The position numbers and the translations under genes are program-made. Positions 26,566 through 35,918 of a stretch of DNA of 64,000 nt are shown here, one piece after another. Numbering within the stretch: the first letter of the stretch is position 1; the number at the start of each line of letters is the position of its first letter. The stretch spans positions 1 through 64,000 of the IMG/VR virus record IMGVR_UViG_3300017987_000071. One strand, written 5' to 3'. Origin of the DNA: a virus. The notes beneath the pieces were generated by a model. That model did not search any database. It saw nothing but the letters and a program-made list of their open reading frames with translations, and was not told the DNA's origin.

Positions 26566-27846
26566 CTAGACATCTAACTCAAAACGACGTACACCACCCC
26601 ATTCTTTGCCGGTTAACTCCTGCCCGACCTCTTCTCGTCCTAAGCCAATCGCTTCGGGGGGTTTGCCCTTACCACGACTCCATTGCCATTTTCTCCACCA
26701 CCAAACAAGCTTGCCCCACAAACCTAAATCCTTTGGCTTACCAGCAATTGAAACGGTCGCCTGAGCAATACGCTTGATGGTAACATCATAAGTAGGAACA
26801 TCCATGAAACCAACTTTGCTATCAAACGACACCCACAAGCCAAAAAGCACATCGCGGGTCTTAACCGTAACGTACCCTTCAGCAGAGATGTAAGCAAAGC
26901 AATTCACAGCATCCAAACGCTTAAGCACCGCCTTTTCTAAGAATCCTCGCTCATACCGAATAAACTCAATCTCCTTGGCCAACTTATCTGGAGATATGTC
27001 CTTTTTTCTATATGGTCCTTTCAACACCATTAATATGTTATATGCTAAATGAAAAGCCATAACATCATGCGAAGGACCATCTGTTCTAAAGAACGCTACA
27101 GCATCCCGCAGATTCTCTATAAGTCGCTTCTTCTGTAATAATGGCAGAGGCAAATTGTCTTCATCAGGAAGGGGATGCGGAACTTCATTCTTGCTAAGAG
27201 GTACATTAGGATCATATCCCGCAGCAGTTTTTAATTGATCATAGGAATACGGAGCAGCGACCGTCTTACCGGTTTTCTCGTCCTGCATCATTGGCTCTTG
27301 ATAAAGCTCCCCAGTCACAAAGAATAACTTAATAAACTCAACATTGATTTCTTGCACTAACTCGTTCAGATTCCTTTGCAACATTGTCTCGCGAGTTGCA
27401 AGTTCGGTCATCTTACGCTTGATGGTAACATTAATCTCTTCACTACGCTTCTGTGTTGCCTGATAATCATGCACCAACTTAAGCAATTCTGCTTCATCCT
27501 TAACGTCAAGATAAGGAGAAATGAGCATCACCCTACGCAAATCATCACGAGATAAACTAGCAGCACCAGGAGCATCACCAGCAGGATGCGCTCCGATCTT
27601 AGCGGTAGATACTTCCTTAACCGATAAAAGCATCTGTATCCACACATTGATCTTGCGAGCATAATCAGGCACCGACCTCACCGAAGCCAAAGCCAGAGGA
27701 CGATCTCTAGGAATGCTTTCATATAGCAAATTGCCCCCAAGCGCTCGCGGGAAAAAGGTTTGAGGAATCTCATCACAAACCAACACCACAGTCTCCTCAA
27801 TCGGCTGCACCGCTGCATGTACTACTTCTACGTTATGGTTATGCAT
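26566..27846 (-). CDS. Large unknown protein
   Basis: This 426-aa protein has a helical middle (DYQATQKRSEEINVTIKRKM, ETMLQRNLNELVQEINVEFI), beta-type segments (YISAEGYVTVKTRDVLFGLW) and a Trp-rich basic stretch (LVWWWRKWQWSRGKG) near the C-terminus. AAGGAG precedes ATG 27846. It overlaps the next gene by 8 nt. The gene forms a series with 27839-28993 and 29002-29766. No family recognised. Confidence 0.55.
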   Translation of the reverse strand: MHNHNVEVVHAAVQPIEETVVLVCDEIPQTFFPRALGGNLLYESIPRDRPLALASVRSVPDYARKINVWIQMLLSVKEVSTAKIGAHPAGDAPGAASLSRDDLRRVMLISPYLDVKDEAELLKLVHDYQATQKRSEEINVTIKRKMTELATRETMLQRNLNELVQEINVEFIKLFFVTGELYQEPMMQDEKTGKTVAAPYSYDQLKTAAGYDPNVPLSKNEVPHPLPDEDNLPLPLLQKKRLIENLRDAVAFFRTDGPSHDVMAFHLAYNILMVLKGPYRKKDISPDKLAKEIEFIRYERGFLEKAVLKRLDAVNCFAYISAEGYVTVKTRDVLFGLWVSFDSKVGFMDVPTYDVTIKRIAQATVSIAGKPKDLGLWGKLVWWWRKWQWSRGKGKPPEAIGLGREEVGQELTGKEWGGVRRFELDV

Positions 27847-28993
27847 AACTTGGCTCCTTAAATGCTAATTCCTTATCAGCGAGTGGAAAACTGAACTTAA
27901 CAATCTTCAATTCATGATCAGTACTGCCTAACGCTCTGCCAAACATAACACGATCTATAAAATGTGCTCTTACAGTCACACTCTTAGGGCGCCCAGGTTT
28001 CGGATGTAGCATCAACGTATAATCTCCACTGAACTCATAAGTAGTATGCCCACTCTGCTCTACACGCGTAATCTTAACAAGCACACGTTGAGGGCGTAAA
28101 TCTTTACCCAACAAATCACCACCATACTTCATAGGAATACCAGCAGTAAACTCATCTACCAGACGCATCCACATATTCCCTGTGCGGTTTTCCTTCTCGT
28201 CGGGCACAGACACACCACCACTCAGTTCTGGGGAGCGAGATAAACCATCAGCACCACAAGGCAACTTATGCTCATCCACATTCACAGCAACTTGCCTCAT
28301 AGTTAATGCTAAATCAAGTTGACGCCGAATTGCTTCAGGAGCATCGCTGTACTTTAAAACTCCCACCTCTACAGCACCACCTACCTTCTTAGTCAATCGA
28401 GCAACGATAGTGTGCACAACCTTATCGTTGCCGATTTTTTTTGCTCGCGCCCAAGCATCCAACTTATCCTTAAGCACATACAGTTTGCCAAACGCCTTCC
28501 GTATCTCAGCAATCTGCTTACGCAAACCATCCACAAAGTTTCTTTTCTCATCAATGTAGTCCTTTAACTCCGCCGTAAGCAAAGGGGCTAAATCACCCTC
28601 ACTTATCTTAAACAGAATATCATTCTCAAGAGTCGAAAAAACTCTATCCAGCGTTTTGCCAACCACCTTGCCTTGTGCTTCTGGTGTCATAATGGGGAAT
28701 TTGCGTTTGCCCGAAGGAATTGGCTCCTTTTTAAACAAACCCTTTGCCATATTCCACCACCGTTTTACGGTAGATACAACAGGCTCAATAAACTCATCCA
28801 AGCGTTCGGGGTCAACACCCTCCTTAAGCAACTCTTGCTTTATCCAGGCCTCATCGAGCACCTCAATAAGGTTCTTAGTCATCTCCTGCTGAACTGCATC
28901 CTCAGTGATGAATTTCGCTTTTAACTCAACCGGAGACGCCGACTGCTGCCCATGCAATATGTTCAGCATACAATTCTTTTCTTTACTGTCCAT
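27839..28993 (-). CDS. Large unknown protein with beta-rich C-terminus
   Basis: This 384-aa protein has a helical N-terminal half (KLYVLKDKLDAWARAKKIGN) and a beta-rich C-terminal half (RVLVKITRVEQSGHTTYEFS, SVTVRAHFIDRVMFG). AGGAGG lies before ATG 28993. The C-terminal domain recalls that of the gene at 29002 in its long strands. Early residues include LIEVLDEAWIKQELLKEGVD, a remote echo of the tag. Likely part of the same complex as its neighbours. Confidence 0.55.
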   Translation of the reverse strand: MDSKEKNCMLNILHGQQSASPVELKAKFITEDAVQQEMTKNLIEVLDEAWIKQELLKEGVDPERLDEFIEPVVSTVKRWWNMAKGLFKKEPIPSGKRKFPIMTPEAQGKVVGKTLDRVFSTLENDILFKISEGDLAPLLTAELKDYIDEKRNFVDGLRKQIAEIRKAFGKLYVLKDKLDAWARAKKIGNDKVVHTIVARLTKKVGGAVEVGVLKYSDAPEAIRRQLDLALTMRQVAVNVDEHKLPCGADGLSRSPELSGGVSVPDEKENRTGNMWMRLVDEFTAGIPMKYGGDLLGKDLRPQRVLVKITRVEQSGHTTYEFSGDYTLMLHPKPGRPKSVTVRAHFIDRVMFGRALGSTDHELKIVKFSFPLADKELAFKEPSYA

Positions 28994-29001
28994 AAACCCT
29001 C

Positions 29002-29766
29002 CTACAGTTTGCGCTTAAGCACTATACCATCGACCTCGATAGGGCGAGCCAACAAGGCACTATAAAGACGCTTTTCACCCCCCACGCCATGAGCAGCATT
29101 CAGGGTTAACGTAACCAAAATATCTACTTCATGCATTTCTGTGCGAGTAGATGCCTTCTTCGTCCTGCGATCTCGCAAGGTTAGTATACATGGCATAGCC
29201 AAACGAACTTGTATACCCGACTCAGGATCAACAACATTCTTAGGTACAACTTGCGTAACCCGTAGATTAGATTGCATATTCATCTCTACAAAAGAAAAGT
29301 TGCGTTCTACAGCAAAAGCCAAAGCCTTGGAAATGCCAATCTTTATAACCTCCTTGCCAAACTTCCGCTCACTCCGTTGTATCGACTTTAAAACATTTAA
29401 AGCCAACAGCAAAATGCTAGGCACAACATTAGGAAAACGATAACCCGGATCATCCATCTTTTTGCTGGACCTTATAGCTTTTGCTTCAGCATCCTCTAGG
29501 GCCCGTTTCAGATCAGCAACTTCTTGCGCTATTGCTTTATATCGCCCCTCTGCTTTACGCACATCCTGGTTTAACCTTCTCACCGCAGCAAGATCACTTC
29601 GCCATCGAGTACGCAAAGCCTCCCATTCGCCAGACCCAGACTTATACTCTGCCTCTAACGACCTAAGAGCATCCGATACTGGAATGCTTTTTTCTGGTTC
29701 TCTTAATTCTGGTGGGATAAGCGCTTCCTCCAAGCAAGTTATCCACGCTTTTAGATTCTCAGCCAT
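29002..29766 (-). CDS. Unknown protein, coiled coil plus beta domain
   Basis: This 254-aa protein has a coiled coil around residues 40-95 (VRKAEGRYKAIAQEVADLKR) and a beta-rich C-terminal half (FSFVEMNMQSNLRVTQVV, EVDILVTLTLNAAHGVGG). GGAG precedes the ATG at 29766. Starts 8 nt inside the preceding GT9 gene. Third of three consecutive large unknown proteins. No known family. Confidence 0.55.
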   Translation of the reverse strand: MAENLKAWITCLEEALIPPELREPEKSIPVSDALRSLEAEYKSGSGEWEALRTRWRSDLAAVRRLNQDVRKAEGRYKAIAQEVADLKRALEDAEAKAIRSSKKMDDPGYRFPNVVPSILLLALNVLKSIQRSERKFGKEVIKIGISKALAFAVERNFSFVEMNMQSNLRVTQVVPKNVVDPESGIQVRLAMPCILTLRDRRTKKASTRTEMHEVDILVTLTLNAAHGVGGEKRLYSALLARPIEVDGIVLKRKL

Positions 29767-30634
29767 CTATGTCTCCAAAGACCTCCAGCACATCAGCAAC
29801 TGTAGGATCAACCAAAGCATGCCCATTAGAGCACCAAGGCTTATTCTTTATGGGATTCGAGATCCCTTCTCGAAATATGCCTATTACAGTCTTACCATAC
29901 GCTGCCGCTACATGCATCAAGCCACTGTCATTCCCGATATAATAATCTGATCCCATTATAACCGAAAGCACAGTACCAAGTCCAGTCCCACATAAACTTT
30001 TGCAACCACTACGCTTCTGAATATCCTCTCCATCTGCCTTCTGATCCTTATGATCCCCCACCAAAACCGGTATAGCTCCTCGCTCCTTAAGTTCTTGTAT
30101 CAGTTGCACATACTTAAAATTGCCCCAATGCTTCTGCCTCCACCAAGGGTGATCCTTAAGGTAACCAATGCCAATAGCCACCTGCACCTTATTTTTATCA
30201 GATGTGAAGCGTGTAGGTGGCTGCGACTCGCAATATAACTGCATGTCCTCATCAGTTATTTCTCTACTAATCAAACCTTCACTTAACCGAAGACATGCCG
30301 TAACCTCATGCTCCGAAAACCGAAACGGATACTTCTTATCCTGCTTGTCCTTATCAGTTGGTATAACCCGTTGGTGACGAAATTGTCCCTTTGGGGGACG
30401 AATTCGCCCCGGCGGATGGCAATAAAGAACATAATCGTAAACCATATCAAACAACAGGGGGTTGTCTTTAAGCAAGCAACCCGCCTTCGTTAGCATGTTA
30501 ATAATAAGCCACCCCGCCACCCGATTGGAGCTAACTATGATGTCTACGTGGTGTTCACGCGACAAGACCCTGATCAACGGGGTGGTTAAAATCAAATTAC
30601 CTATTCCATATTCCTGTACTACAAGAATCTTCAT
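29759..30634 (-). CDS. GT9 (heptosyltransferase-like) glycosyltransferase
   Basis: This 292-aa protein has the GT9 layout: KILVVQEYGIGNLILTTPLI at the start, VQVAIGIGYLKDHPWWRQKH in the middle, GAIPVLVGDHKDQ, then SVIMGSDYYIGNDSGLMHVA and KTVIGIFRE, which is the ADP-heptose binding region in LPS heptosyltransferases. I chose ATG 30634, with AGGAG 8 nt upstream; a start at 30688 would overlap the preceding gene further. Together with GmhA- and HldE-like genes 20 kb away this suggests transfer of heptose. Acceptor unknown. Confidence 0.85.
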   Translation of the reverse strand: MKILVVQEYGIGNLILTTPLIRVLSREHHVDIIVSSNRVAGWLIINMLTKAGCLLKDNPLLFDMVYDYVLYCHPPGRIRPPKGQFRHQRVIPTDKDKQDKKYPFRFSEHEVTACLRLSEGLISREITDEDMQLYCESQPPTRFTSDKNKVQVAIGIGYLKDHPWWRQKHWGNFKYVQLIQELKERGAIPVLVGDHKDQKADGEDIQKRSGCKSLCGTGLGTVLSVIMGSDYYIGNDSGLMHVAAAYGKTVIGIFREGISNPIKNKPWCSNGHALVDPTVADVLEVFGDIDG

Positions 30635-30857
30635 TAGGGGTCTCCTGCATAAATGACCTGCATACCCGTATATCTTGGGAGTTGCCACACGCTGGGCAAA
30701 TTATTGTCCCCTGGATCGGAGAATCCGCTGAGCGAAAACCTCTGTATGGTACCTGCACAATAACATTAAGATGCAACCTTTGCCCGCACGCACAGATCAC
30801 ATCGCCAGTGGTCTTCTGCTTTCCAAGTCTACTCATCCTAACTACCTGCATACTCAT
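30597..30857 (-). CDS. Small zinc-ribbon protein
   Basis: This 86-aa protein has a four-cysteine ribbon (VICACGQ...IICPACGN) and few other features. AGGAGG is upstream of the ATG at 30857. It overlaps the start of the GT9 gene by 38 nt. It belongs to the many small zinc-ribbon proteins of this genome; role unknown, regulator or assembly factor are options. Confidence 0.6.
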   Translation of the reverse strand: MSMQVVRMSRLGKQKTTGDVICACGQRLHLNVIVQVPYRGFRSADSPIQGTIICPACGNSQDIRVCRSFMQETPNEDSCSTGIWNR

Positions 30858-31374
30858 ACCAAACCTCCTGCAAGCGCAAGCGGACTGCCACCTTCCAGTA
30901 TTAAGTCTATTGTGTCACTTACGCTAGACTCTAAGTAGCGTTTTGCGGTTGCTTTTGGCTGGACGCCCATCCGACTCCAGCGATCAAGGTCTGCTTTTCT
31001 CAAACCAACATCCTCATAAGCACCACCAATCTGATGCGCTGTATTCAACGCTACGTTAATTGCCAACAACTTAGCAGGAATACCTTGCTTAAGACTAACA
31101 TTAAGACGATCCACCGCTTTAGCATACACCAAATTGTATTTCAAACGCCTACGATACACACCTTGCATAACATCACTCGGTTGCTGGTATCGCTTAACAG
31201 AGGCAACAGCAGACCCACTATACGGAAACTTAATCTGTGCTATTCGAGCATTTCGCTCAGTTTGCCCTATAAGCCGTTATCCTGCACCCAACCTTCATGC
31301 TCCAACTCATAACGTAATTTCGAGTACCAAGGCTCCAGTACATATATCGCTTCGATATCTCGTCTAAGCGTCAT
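30854..31374 (-). pseudogene. Family A gene with internal deletion
   Basis: The 5' end from ATG 31374 reads MTLRRDIEAIYVLEPWYSK and stops about 34 codons in, just after WVQDN. Then a different frame reads TERNARIAQIKFPYSGSAVA, continues through LLAINVALNTAH, RWSRMGVQPKATAKRYLES and ends with the tag TIDLILEGGSPLALAGGLV. Compared with the 31958-32869 copy, about 130 residues of the middle are missing and the frame has shifted. An ATG at 31168 could still yield a 104-aa C-terminal piece that keeps the tag. Confidence 0.85.
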
Positions 31375-31961
31375 GCTATAATTCTCCTACGCAACTTCCT
31401 CAAATCCTGCTGCAATGCAACCTTACGCTCTTTGATGAAGCGAGTATCATAAAGCATATCCCGAAAGTCGCTCTCCACCTTCCAGAACATTTCGCCTTGA
31501 GCATACCCCTTAGCATCCAACCGCTCACCGGTACGCTTAAAGCGGCCATGTAAACTAACCAACGCCCCACGCAACTTCAATGCTGACTCTATTACCTTAA
31601 CAACATCAGCAGGCCTCGGAGGGGTTTTAGGTTTGCCGTTGGTGTAACCCAACGCACGAACTTGCTTAATCAAATCCGCTAACCACTCTTGCAACTTCTC
31701 AAGCCTTTCGCCGTAAGCATCAGCAAGTTCCTCAAACTCAGGGTCCTCAACGATCTCTCGCCGTTTGCGAAGTGCTTGGAGTTTACGACCCCAATTAGGT
31801 CGTCTTCGACGCCTGGCAGCATGCCAAGCAGCAGCCCCAAAAGCAGGCAAGAACTCCTCTAGGTTGGTAGCATTCACTAAACTCTCTGCTACCCCCACAG
31901 CAGATTTGCTAACCAGCAGTCCGCTGACCGCTTCTGCTATATTGTGTTCTGTTAGTTTCAT
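31371..31961 (-). CDS. Tagged helical protein, family B
   Basis: This 196-aa protein begins with EHNIAEAVSGLLVSKSAVGV followed by AESLVNATN, an N-terminal tag variant in which SKSA replaces EGxSP. After an aromatic/basic stretch (WHAARRRRRPNWGRKL) comes a DPEFEELADAYGERLEKLQE segment similar to the one in the genes at 39993 and 52480. GGAG precedes the ATG at 31961. No enzymatic motif. Proposed internal virion protein. Confidence 0.6.
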   Translation of the reverse strand: MKLTEHNIAEAVSGLLVSKSAVGVAESLVNATNLEEFLPAFGAAAWHAARRRRRPNWGRKLQALRKRREIVEDPEFEELADAYGERLEKLQEWLADLIKQVRALGYTNGKPKTPPRPADVVKVIESALKLRGALVSLHGRFKRTGERLDAKGYAQGEMFWKVESDFRDMLYDTRFIKERKVALQQDLRKLRRRIIA

Positions 31962-32869
31962 ACCATAGTCTCCACAAGGCTACCCGCCATCCGCTGGGGG
32001 CTAACACCATCCAAAATTAAGTCTATTGCATCTAGCACACTAGATTCAAGGTAGCGTTTTGCTGTCGCTTTTGACTGGACGCCCATCCGACTCCAGCGAT
32101 CCAAGTCTGCTTTGCTAAGTCCAATTACCCCCCCAACACTCCAATTCCGATGCGCCGTATTTAATGCTACGTTGATAGCAAGTATCCGCTCAGGAATCTT
32201 ACTCCCACTTTTGGATGCTTTATTAAGATAATCCGCCGCTTTAGCAAAAAGCAAACTAAACCCATAAAGCTCCCGCCCTTCAGCACCCCCATAAAACCCC
32301 TGTAACGCTTTCTCTTGCCGTCTTTGAACTTTTTGCACTGCGCTTCCAGTATAAGGGAACTTCATTTGCTTAGCGCGCTCGTCTCTCTCAGTCCTTAACA
32401 AGCGATCCATACCACTCAAAAAGCGTTGTACATGTGGGCCTGTAACTGTCCACCCATTATAATGGGCCCCACCAAAACTCTGCACAGATTTCAAAAAATC
32501 TAGTATAGGAAGCGTCACAAAATACAAAAGGCGATTCTTATAACTACCATACTCACCCTTTTGTGGAAAACACGGGTACGATAACCTTATAGTATCTGGA
32601 GCAAGAACCTCCAAACCAGTCAAATACAAAAAATCCCAGTCATCAACCTTAGGAGACCCCAAATCTGGCCAGCCACCACGCCAAACACCGCCTAGCACTG
32701 TCGGCCCTAACCATCGAATAACTCGCTGCGTCAACCGATCAAGCGACCGCTTCAACTGCTCCCAAAAAACGTTGTCTTGTACCCACCCTTCAGTTTCATA
32801 CTCGTATCGCAACTTGCTATACCAAGGCTCCAGTACATATATTGCTTCGATATCCCGCTTTAAACTCAT
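31958..32869 (-). CDS. Multi-copy family A protein with C-terminal tag
   Basis: This 303-aa protein shows the family A pattern: conserved N-terminus (RDIEAIYVLEPWYSKLRYE, WVQDNVFWEQLKRSLDRLT), variable centre, KFPYTGSAV, then IPERILAINVALNTAH, DLDRWSRMGVQSKATAKRYL and the tag DAIDLILDGVSPQRMAGSLV, ending in an L-V-E site. The DRWSRMGV...ATAKRYL part looks like a helix-turn-helix segment. Paralogs lie at 34217, 38792 and 55591 and a broken copy at 30854. Function unknown. Overlaps its neighbour by 4 nt. Confidence 0.7.
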   Translation of the reverse strand: MSLKRDIEAIYVLEPWYSKLRYEYETEGWVQDNVFWEQLKRSLDRLTQRVIRWLGPTVLGGVWRGGWPDLGSPKVDDWDFLYLTGLEVLAPDTIRLSYPCFPQKGEYGSYKNRLLYFVTLPILDFLKSVQSFGGAHYNGWTVTGPHVQRFLSGMDRLLRTERDERAKQMKFPYTGSAVQKVQRRQEKALQGFYGGAEGRELYGFSLLFAKAADYLNKASKSGSKIPERILAINVALNTAHRNWSVGGVIGLSKADLDRWSRMGVQSKATAKRYLESSVLDAIDLILDGVSPQRMAGSLVETMV

Positions 32870-32878
32870 AACGATACC

Positions 32879-33583
32879 CTACCAATTCCAAACATCATTT
32901 GCTTCCCCCGCATCCATTCGCCGAAGGTATTTTGCTACTTGCTCTGGCTCCTTATATGTTTCCCAGTCAATTGTAACTACTTGTGTGCCCATATCCTCAA
33001 CCGCAGGCAGCACAACGCCCTCATATACCGATTGCAAATCGGCTAAATACTCAAGTTTTACTCCGACCTCATATTTGTTTTCACGCTCCCGCAATCGCTT
33101 CAGGCAGGTCGCTGGGGACGCTTTGAGATAAATACAAAGGGAGGGGCGAGTTCTGCATATTCCCTCCATGTAAAGACGTTGCATATCCATATATGTCTTG
33201 TAGTCATCATCTTGGATGTAACCGTCATCATGTAGCAACTCAACAAATGCCCGATCCCCAGGCAAAGAGCGATCATGCAAGGTATGAACACGCACAGATT
33301 TGTTGGGGTTATTTGCTACTTCATAACCCACACCATCAAAATGCTGCCAAAAGCGATCAGCAAGCACACGAAACTGCAAACGAAACGCATGAAAAGACGG
33401 TTTAACTTCATTAAGCAAATCAGCATAAAACGGTGTAAGAAACGCTGGACGCACCGTCTCAGCATAAACCTTATTGGGTTTAGCAGTCGGAACAACCGTC
33501 TTAATCTTAGCATTCAGATACTCAGCAAACGGTTTGATAAATGTACTCTTACCAACACCAATGCAACCCTCTACATAAATCAT
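32879..33583 (-). CDS. Deoxynucleoside kinase
   Basis: This 234-aa enzyme has the P-loop EGCIGVGKSTF, the DRS-type motif LHDRSLPGDRAFVE (substrate and catalytic arginine region) and a lid-like RLRERENKYE, the pattern of dNK/TK2-family kinases that phosphorylate deoxynucleosides. ATG 33583 overlaps the stop of thymidine kinase (TAATG), with AAGGAAG upstream; the longer start at 33646 would lie inside that gene. The pair makes a nucleotide salvage cassette for phage DNA synthesis. Confidence 0.88.
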   Translation of the reverse strand: MIYVEGCIGVGKSTFIKPFAEYLNAKIKTVVPTAKPNKVYAETVRPAFLTPFYADLLNEVKPSFHAFRLQFRVLADRFWQHFDGVGYEVANNPNKSVRVHTLHDRSLPGDRAFVELLHDDGYIQDDDYKTYMDMQRLYMEGICRTRPSLCIYLKASPATCLKRLRERENKYEVGVKLEYLADLQSVYEGVVLPAVEDMGTQVVTIDWETYKEPEQVAKYLRRMDAGEANDVWNW

Positions 33584-34206
33584 TATGCTTCCTTTCCCTC
33601 TAGTGAACCAACATAACCTTGTTTGTCCACTACAGCATGATAGCAACTACGACACATAGGAGCATACTCTGCCCCTTTCTCGACCTCAGCAACCAACTCA
33701 GTGCCCCCAGACAACCTATACGAGTAACGAGCCACGGCACCGCACAACTCACATTCCCCTTGCCGTGCTTTAAGCACCTCATCAGCATACATCGCTAACC
33801 AGGGAAGATTCTCAGCAGGTTTGCCGTTGAAGGTCACATCAAAACCAGAGACAAACACACGCTTGCCATACTGCTCGCTAAGCGTTAGCACCCCCACTGC
33901 CCGCTGCTCATCTAAAAACTGCACCTCATCAATAGCAAACACATCATAATCATCCCGCACCCAACGATCCAAGAAGTTGAAGGTTGGTGGGACCAGAAAA
34001 GCATGATTAGTTTCCAGCACCATACCATCCCACGACCGCACCCCCTTCTCCAGCAATGTCTTCTCCTTTACGAATGTTGCTATCTGAAAATAGCCAACTC
34101 GCATCTTCCTCCTCAGCAACCCATTCAACCGAGCCACCAGCATATTAGTTTTTCCGCTTTTCATTGGCCCGCATATAACCGTCAACCACTTATCTTTGTT
34201 CATCAT
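33583..34206 (-). CDS. tdk: Thymidine kinase (type II)
   Basis: This 207-aa enzyme has Walker A GPMKSGKTNML, the DEVQFLDE Walker B-like motif, the substrate loop around LTLSEQYGKRVFVSGFDVTF, and a C-terminal zinc site (CELCG...CRSC). These are the features of bacterial and phage type II thymidine kinases. AAAGGAG lies before tandem ATGs at 34206. It is followed without gap by the deoxynucleoside kinase. Confidence 0.95.
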   Translation of the reverse strand: MMNKDKWLTVICGPMKSGKTNMLVARLNGLLRRKMRVGYFQIATFVKEKTLLEKGVRSWDGMVLETNHAFLVPPTFNFLDRWVRDDYDVFAIDEVQFLDEQRAVGVLTLSEQYGKRVFVSGFDVTFNGKPAENLPWLAMYADEVLKARQGECELCGAVARYSYRLSGGTELVAEVEKGAEYAPMCRSCYHAVVDKQGYVGSLEGKEA

Positions 34207-34216
34207 AACTCCTTTG

Positions 34217-35116
34217 CTACACCAGCAGACCGCACACCGCGGTCCGCAAACTTTGTCCTTCTAAAAGTTGGTCTATCGCCCCACGAACACTCAATGACTC
34301 TAAGTAGCGTTTTGCCGTTGCTTTTGACTGGACGCCCATCTTGCTCCAACGGCCAAGAATATCCTTATCTATATTCCATAATAAATCTGCTACGGAAAGA
34401 GTTTCATCCGTATGTACTGTATTCAAAGCTACATTAACTGCTAAAATACGACTTGGGATACGATCTCGATAACTTGCTTTCAACCTATCCGCAGCAACAA
34501 GCAACCGTACACCCGCATCCAGCAAATACTTCGGCATCGAAATACCTTTATACCACCGAACCTGACTAGATGCACTAAACTTACAACGATCTTGCACACT
34601 TACTAAACCACGCCTAATTATAGCAGTAAATTCCGCTAAAAACTTCGCACCAAGATACCAAACCAACTTTCCGTCTCTACGTTGTATAACATCTGGCTTC
34701 AATCGCTTAAACAATGCCACAACAGGATACAAAAATAACGGTGACTGCAAACGTTCTACGCGATCCCAGTTATCAATAACCTTTCTATAAAAAAGCGACA
34801 CGGGTTGCTCACCCCAACCATATACATCAGGATCAAAAAATACCCGTTTACCCTTCCAAATCAAATCCAACCCACCCAATAAATTCAGTGTATAAGCATC
34901 TAAATCAAAATCCTCGACCAACGCACCTATAGCATACGTCGCTAAACTCTCCGCTAAGGGTGGAATAACCCTCTTCGTTAATCGCTCCAGCGAATGCTTT
35001 AATTGCTCCCAGAAAACATTATCCTGCACCCAACCCTCATGCTTCAGTTCATAACGCAATTTCGAGTACCACGGCTCCAACACGTATATCGCTTCAATAT
35101 CCCGTTTTAAGCTCAT
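34217..35116 (-). CDS. Multi-copy family A protein with C-terminal tag
   Basis: This 299-aa paralog starts MSLKRDIEAIYVLEPWYSKL and VQDNVFWEQLKHSLERLTKR, nearly identical to the 31958 copy. The central 200 residues differ strongly. The end is conserved again: IPSRILAVNVALNTVH, LGRWSKMGVQSKATAKRYLE and tag GAIDQLLEGQSLRTAVCGLL. AGGAG lies before ATG 35116, overlapping the stop of a 50-aa ORF (ATGA). Function unknown. Confidence 0.7.
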   Translation of the reverse strand: MSLKRDIEAIYVLEPWYSKLRYELKHEGWVQDNVFWEQLKHSLERLTKRVIPPLAESLATYAIGALVEDFDLDAYTLNLLGGLDLIWKGKRVFFDPDVYGWGEQPVSLFYRKVIDNWDRVERLQSPLFLYPVVALFKRLKPDVIQRRDGKLVWYLGAKFLAEFTAIIRRGLVSVQDRCKFSASSQVRWYKGISMPKYLLDAGVRLLVAADRLKASYRDRIPSRILAVNVALNTVHTDETLSVADLLWNIDKDILGRWSKMGVQSKATAKRYLESLSVRGAIDQLLEGQSLRTAVCGLLV

Positions 35117-35265
35117 TTCTTACTCCTATAAATCCAAGCGACCTTGCTACCCGCTGGCAGCCAGCGACTTACAACAGTAGGCTTTAGGATGTAGGCGCTA
35201 AGCCCCATTGCACCGTGTGAATTTCCACTAAAGAATGGAACACAACGAGTTACGCTGGTTTGCAT
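35113..35265 (-). CDS. Small 50-aa ORF between TylF-like gene and family A gene
   Basis: ATG at 35265 has GGGAGG 9 nt upstream, and the 50 codons (MQTSVTRCVPFFSGNSHG, WLPAGSKVAWIYRSKK) end in a TGA that overlaps the next ATG as ATGA. This coupling and the filling of an otherwise empty gap support a real gene. A 6-bp hairpin (CGCTGG/CCAGCG, 35152-35166) lies inside it. No family recognised. Confidence 0.5.
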   Translation of the reverse strand: MQTSVTRCVPFFSGNSHGAMGLSAYILKPTVVSRWLPAGSKVAWIYRSKK

Positions 35266-35918
35266 AGTGGTGGTCCTCCCAATTGCTCCCGGTTATGCTG
35301 CTTGCCTTTAACCCAATAAAGCCGACTATGCCCAAAGCGCTCCACCAGAGGGCGCTCAGCAATCTGGTGGACGAAATCGTAGAAAGCCCGCCTTGCCCCC
35401 TCCCAATGCCCAAAATCATCTATAACGATTATGCCCCCTTGATGAACTAAAGGGTAAAACGTAAAGAGGGTATTAAGCACACTCTCGTACCAATCGCAGT
35501 CCACATGAAGCAAAGCTACCCGCTTAGGCAAAACGTCCTCAAATGAGTCCTTAAACCACCCTTCTCGAATGACTACACGCTCCACTGGGAACTCTGCAAT
35601 AGCCAGCGCTTCCATAACTCTCTTTTTGCTGCCTATTGCTTTACCAGCATAAGCATATGCTTCAGGGGTATCTTGGAAGGTAGGCATCGGTAACCCTTGA
35701 AAGGAGTCGTAAAGCCAGAGTTGCCTATCGCTTTTTGCAACCGGCAAGGAAAGAACAGCAGCCGACCCGCCGTCTCTAACTCCACACTCTACGATGTCGC
35801 CTGGGATGTGCCTGGTAACAATATCCTCTGATAAATCGTAAAGCGTAAACAATGCTTCCAACGAACTAACAGAGTAAGCATTAAGTTTTTCAACCTTCAT
35901 GTTATTTATGTAATCCAT
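35250..35918 (-). CDS. TylF/macrocin O-methyltransferase-like enzyme
   Basis: This 222-aa protein has TylF-type features: IVECGVRDGGSAAVLSLPV (motif I region), LWLYDSFQGLPMP, LLHVDCDWYESVLNTLFTFY (metal-binding acidic cluster) and GGIIVIDDFGHWEGARRAF. Such enzymes methylate sugar hydroxyls using SAM and a divalent metal. AGGAG precedes the ATG at 35918. Next to a sulfotransferase, so both may decorate the same glycan (inference). Confidence 0.85.
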   Translation of the reverse strand: MDYINNMKVEKLNAYSVSSLEALFTLYDLSEDIVTRHIPGDIVECGVRDGGSAAVLSLPVAKSDRQLWLYDSFQGLPMPTFQDTPEAYAYAGKAIGSKKRVMEALAIAEFPVERVVIREGWFKDSFEDVLPKRVALLHVDCDWYESVLNTLFTFYPLVHQGGIIVIDDFGHWEGARRAFYDFVHQIAERPLVERFGHSRLYWVKGKQHNREQLGGPPLCKPA

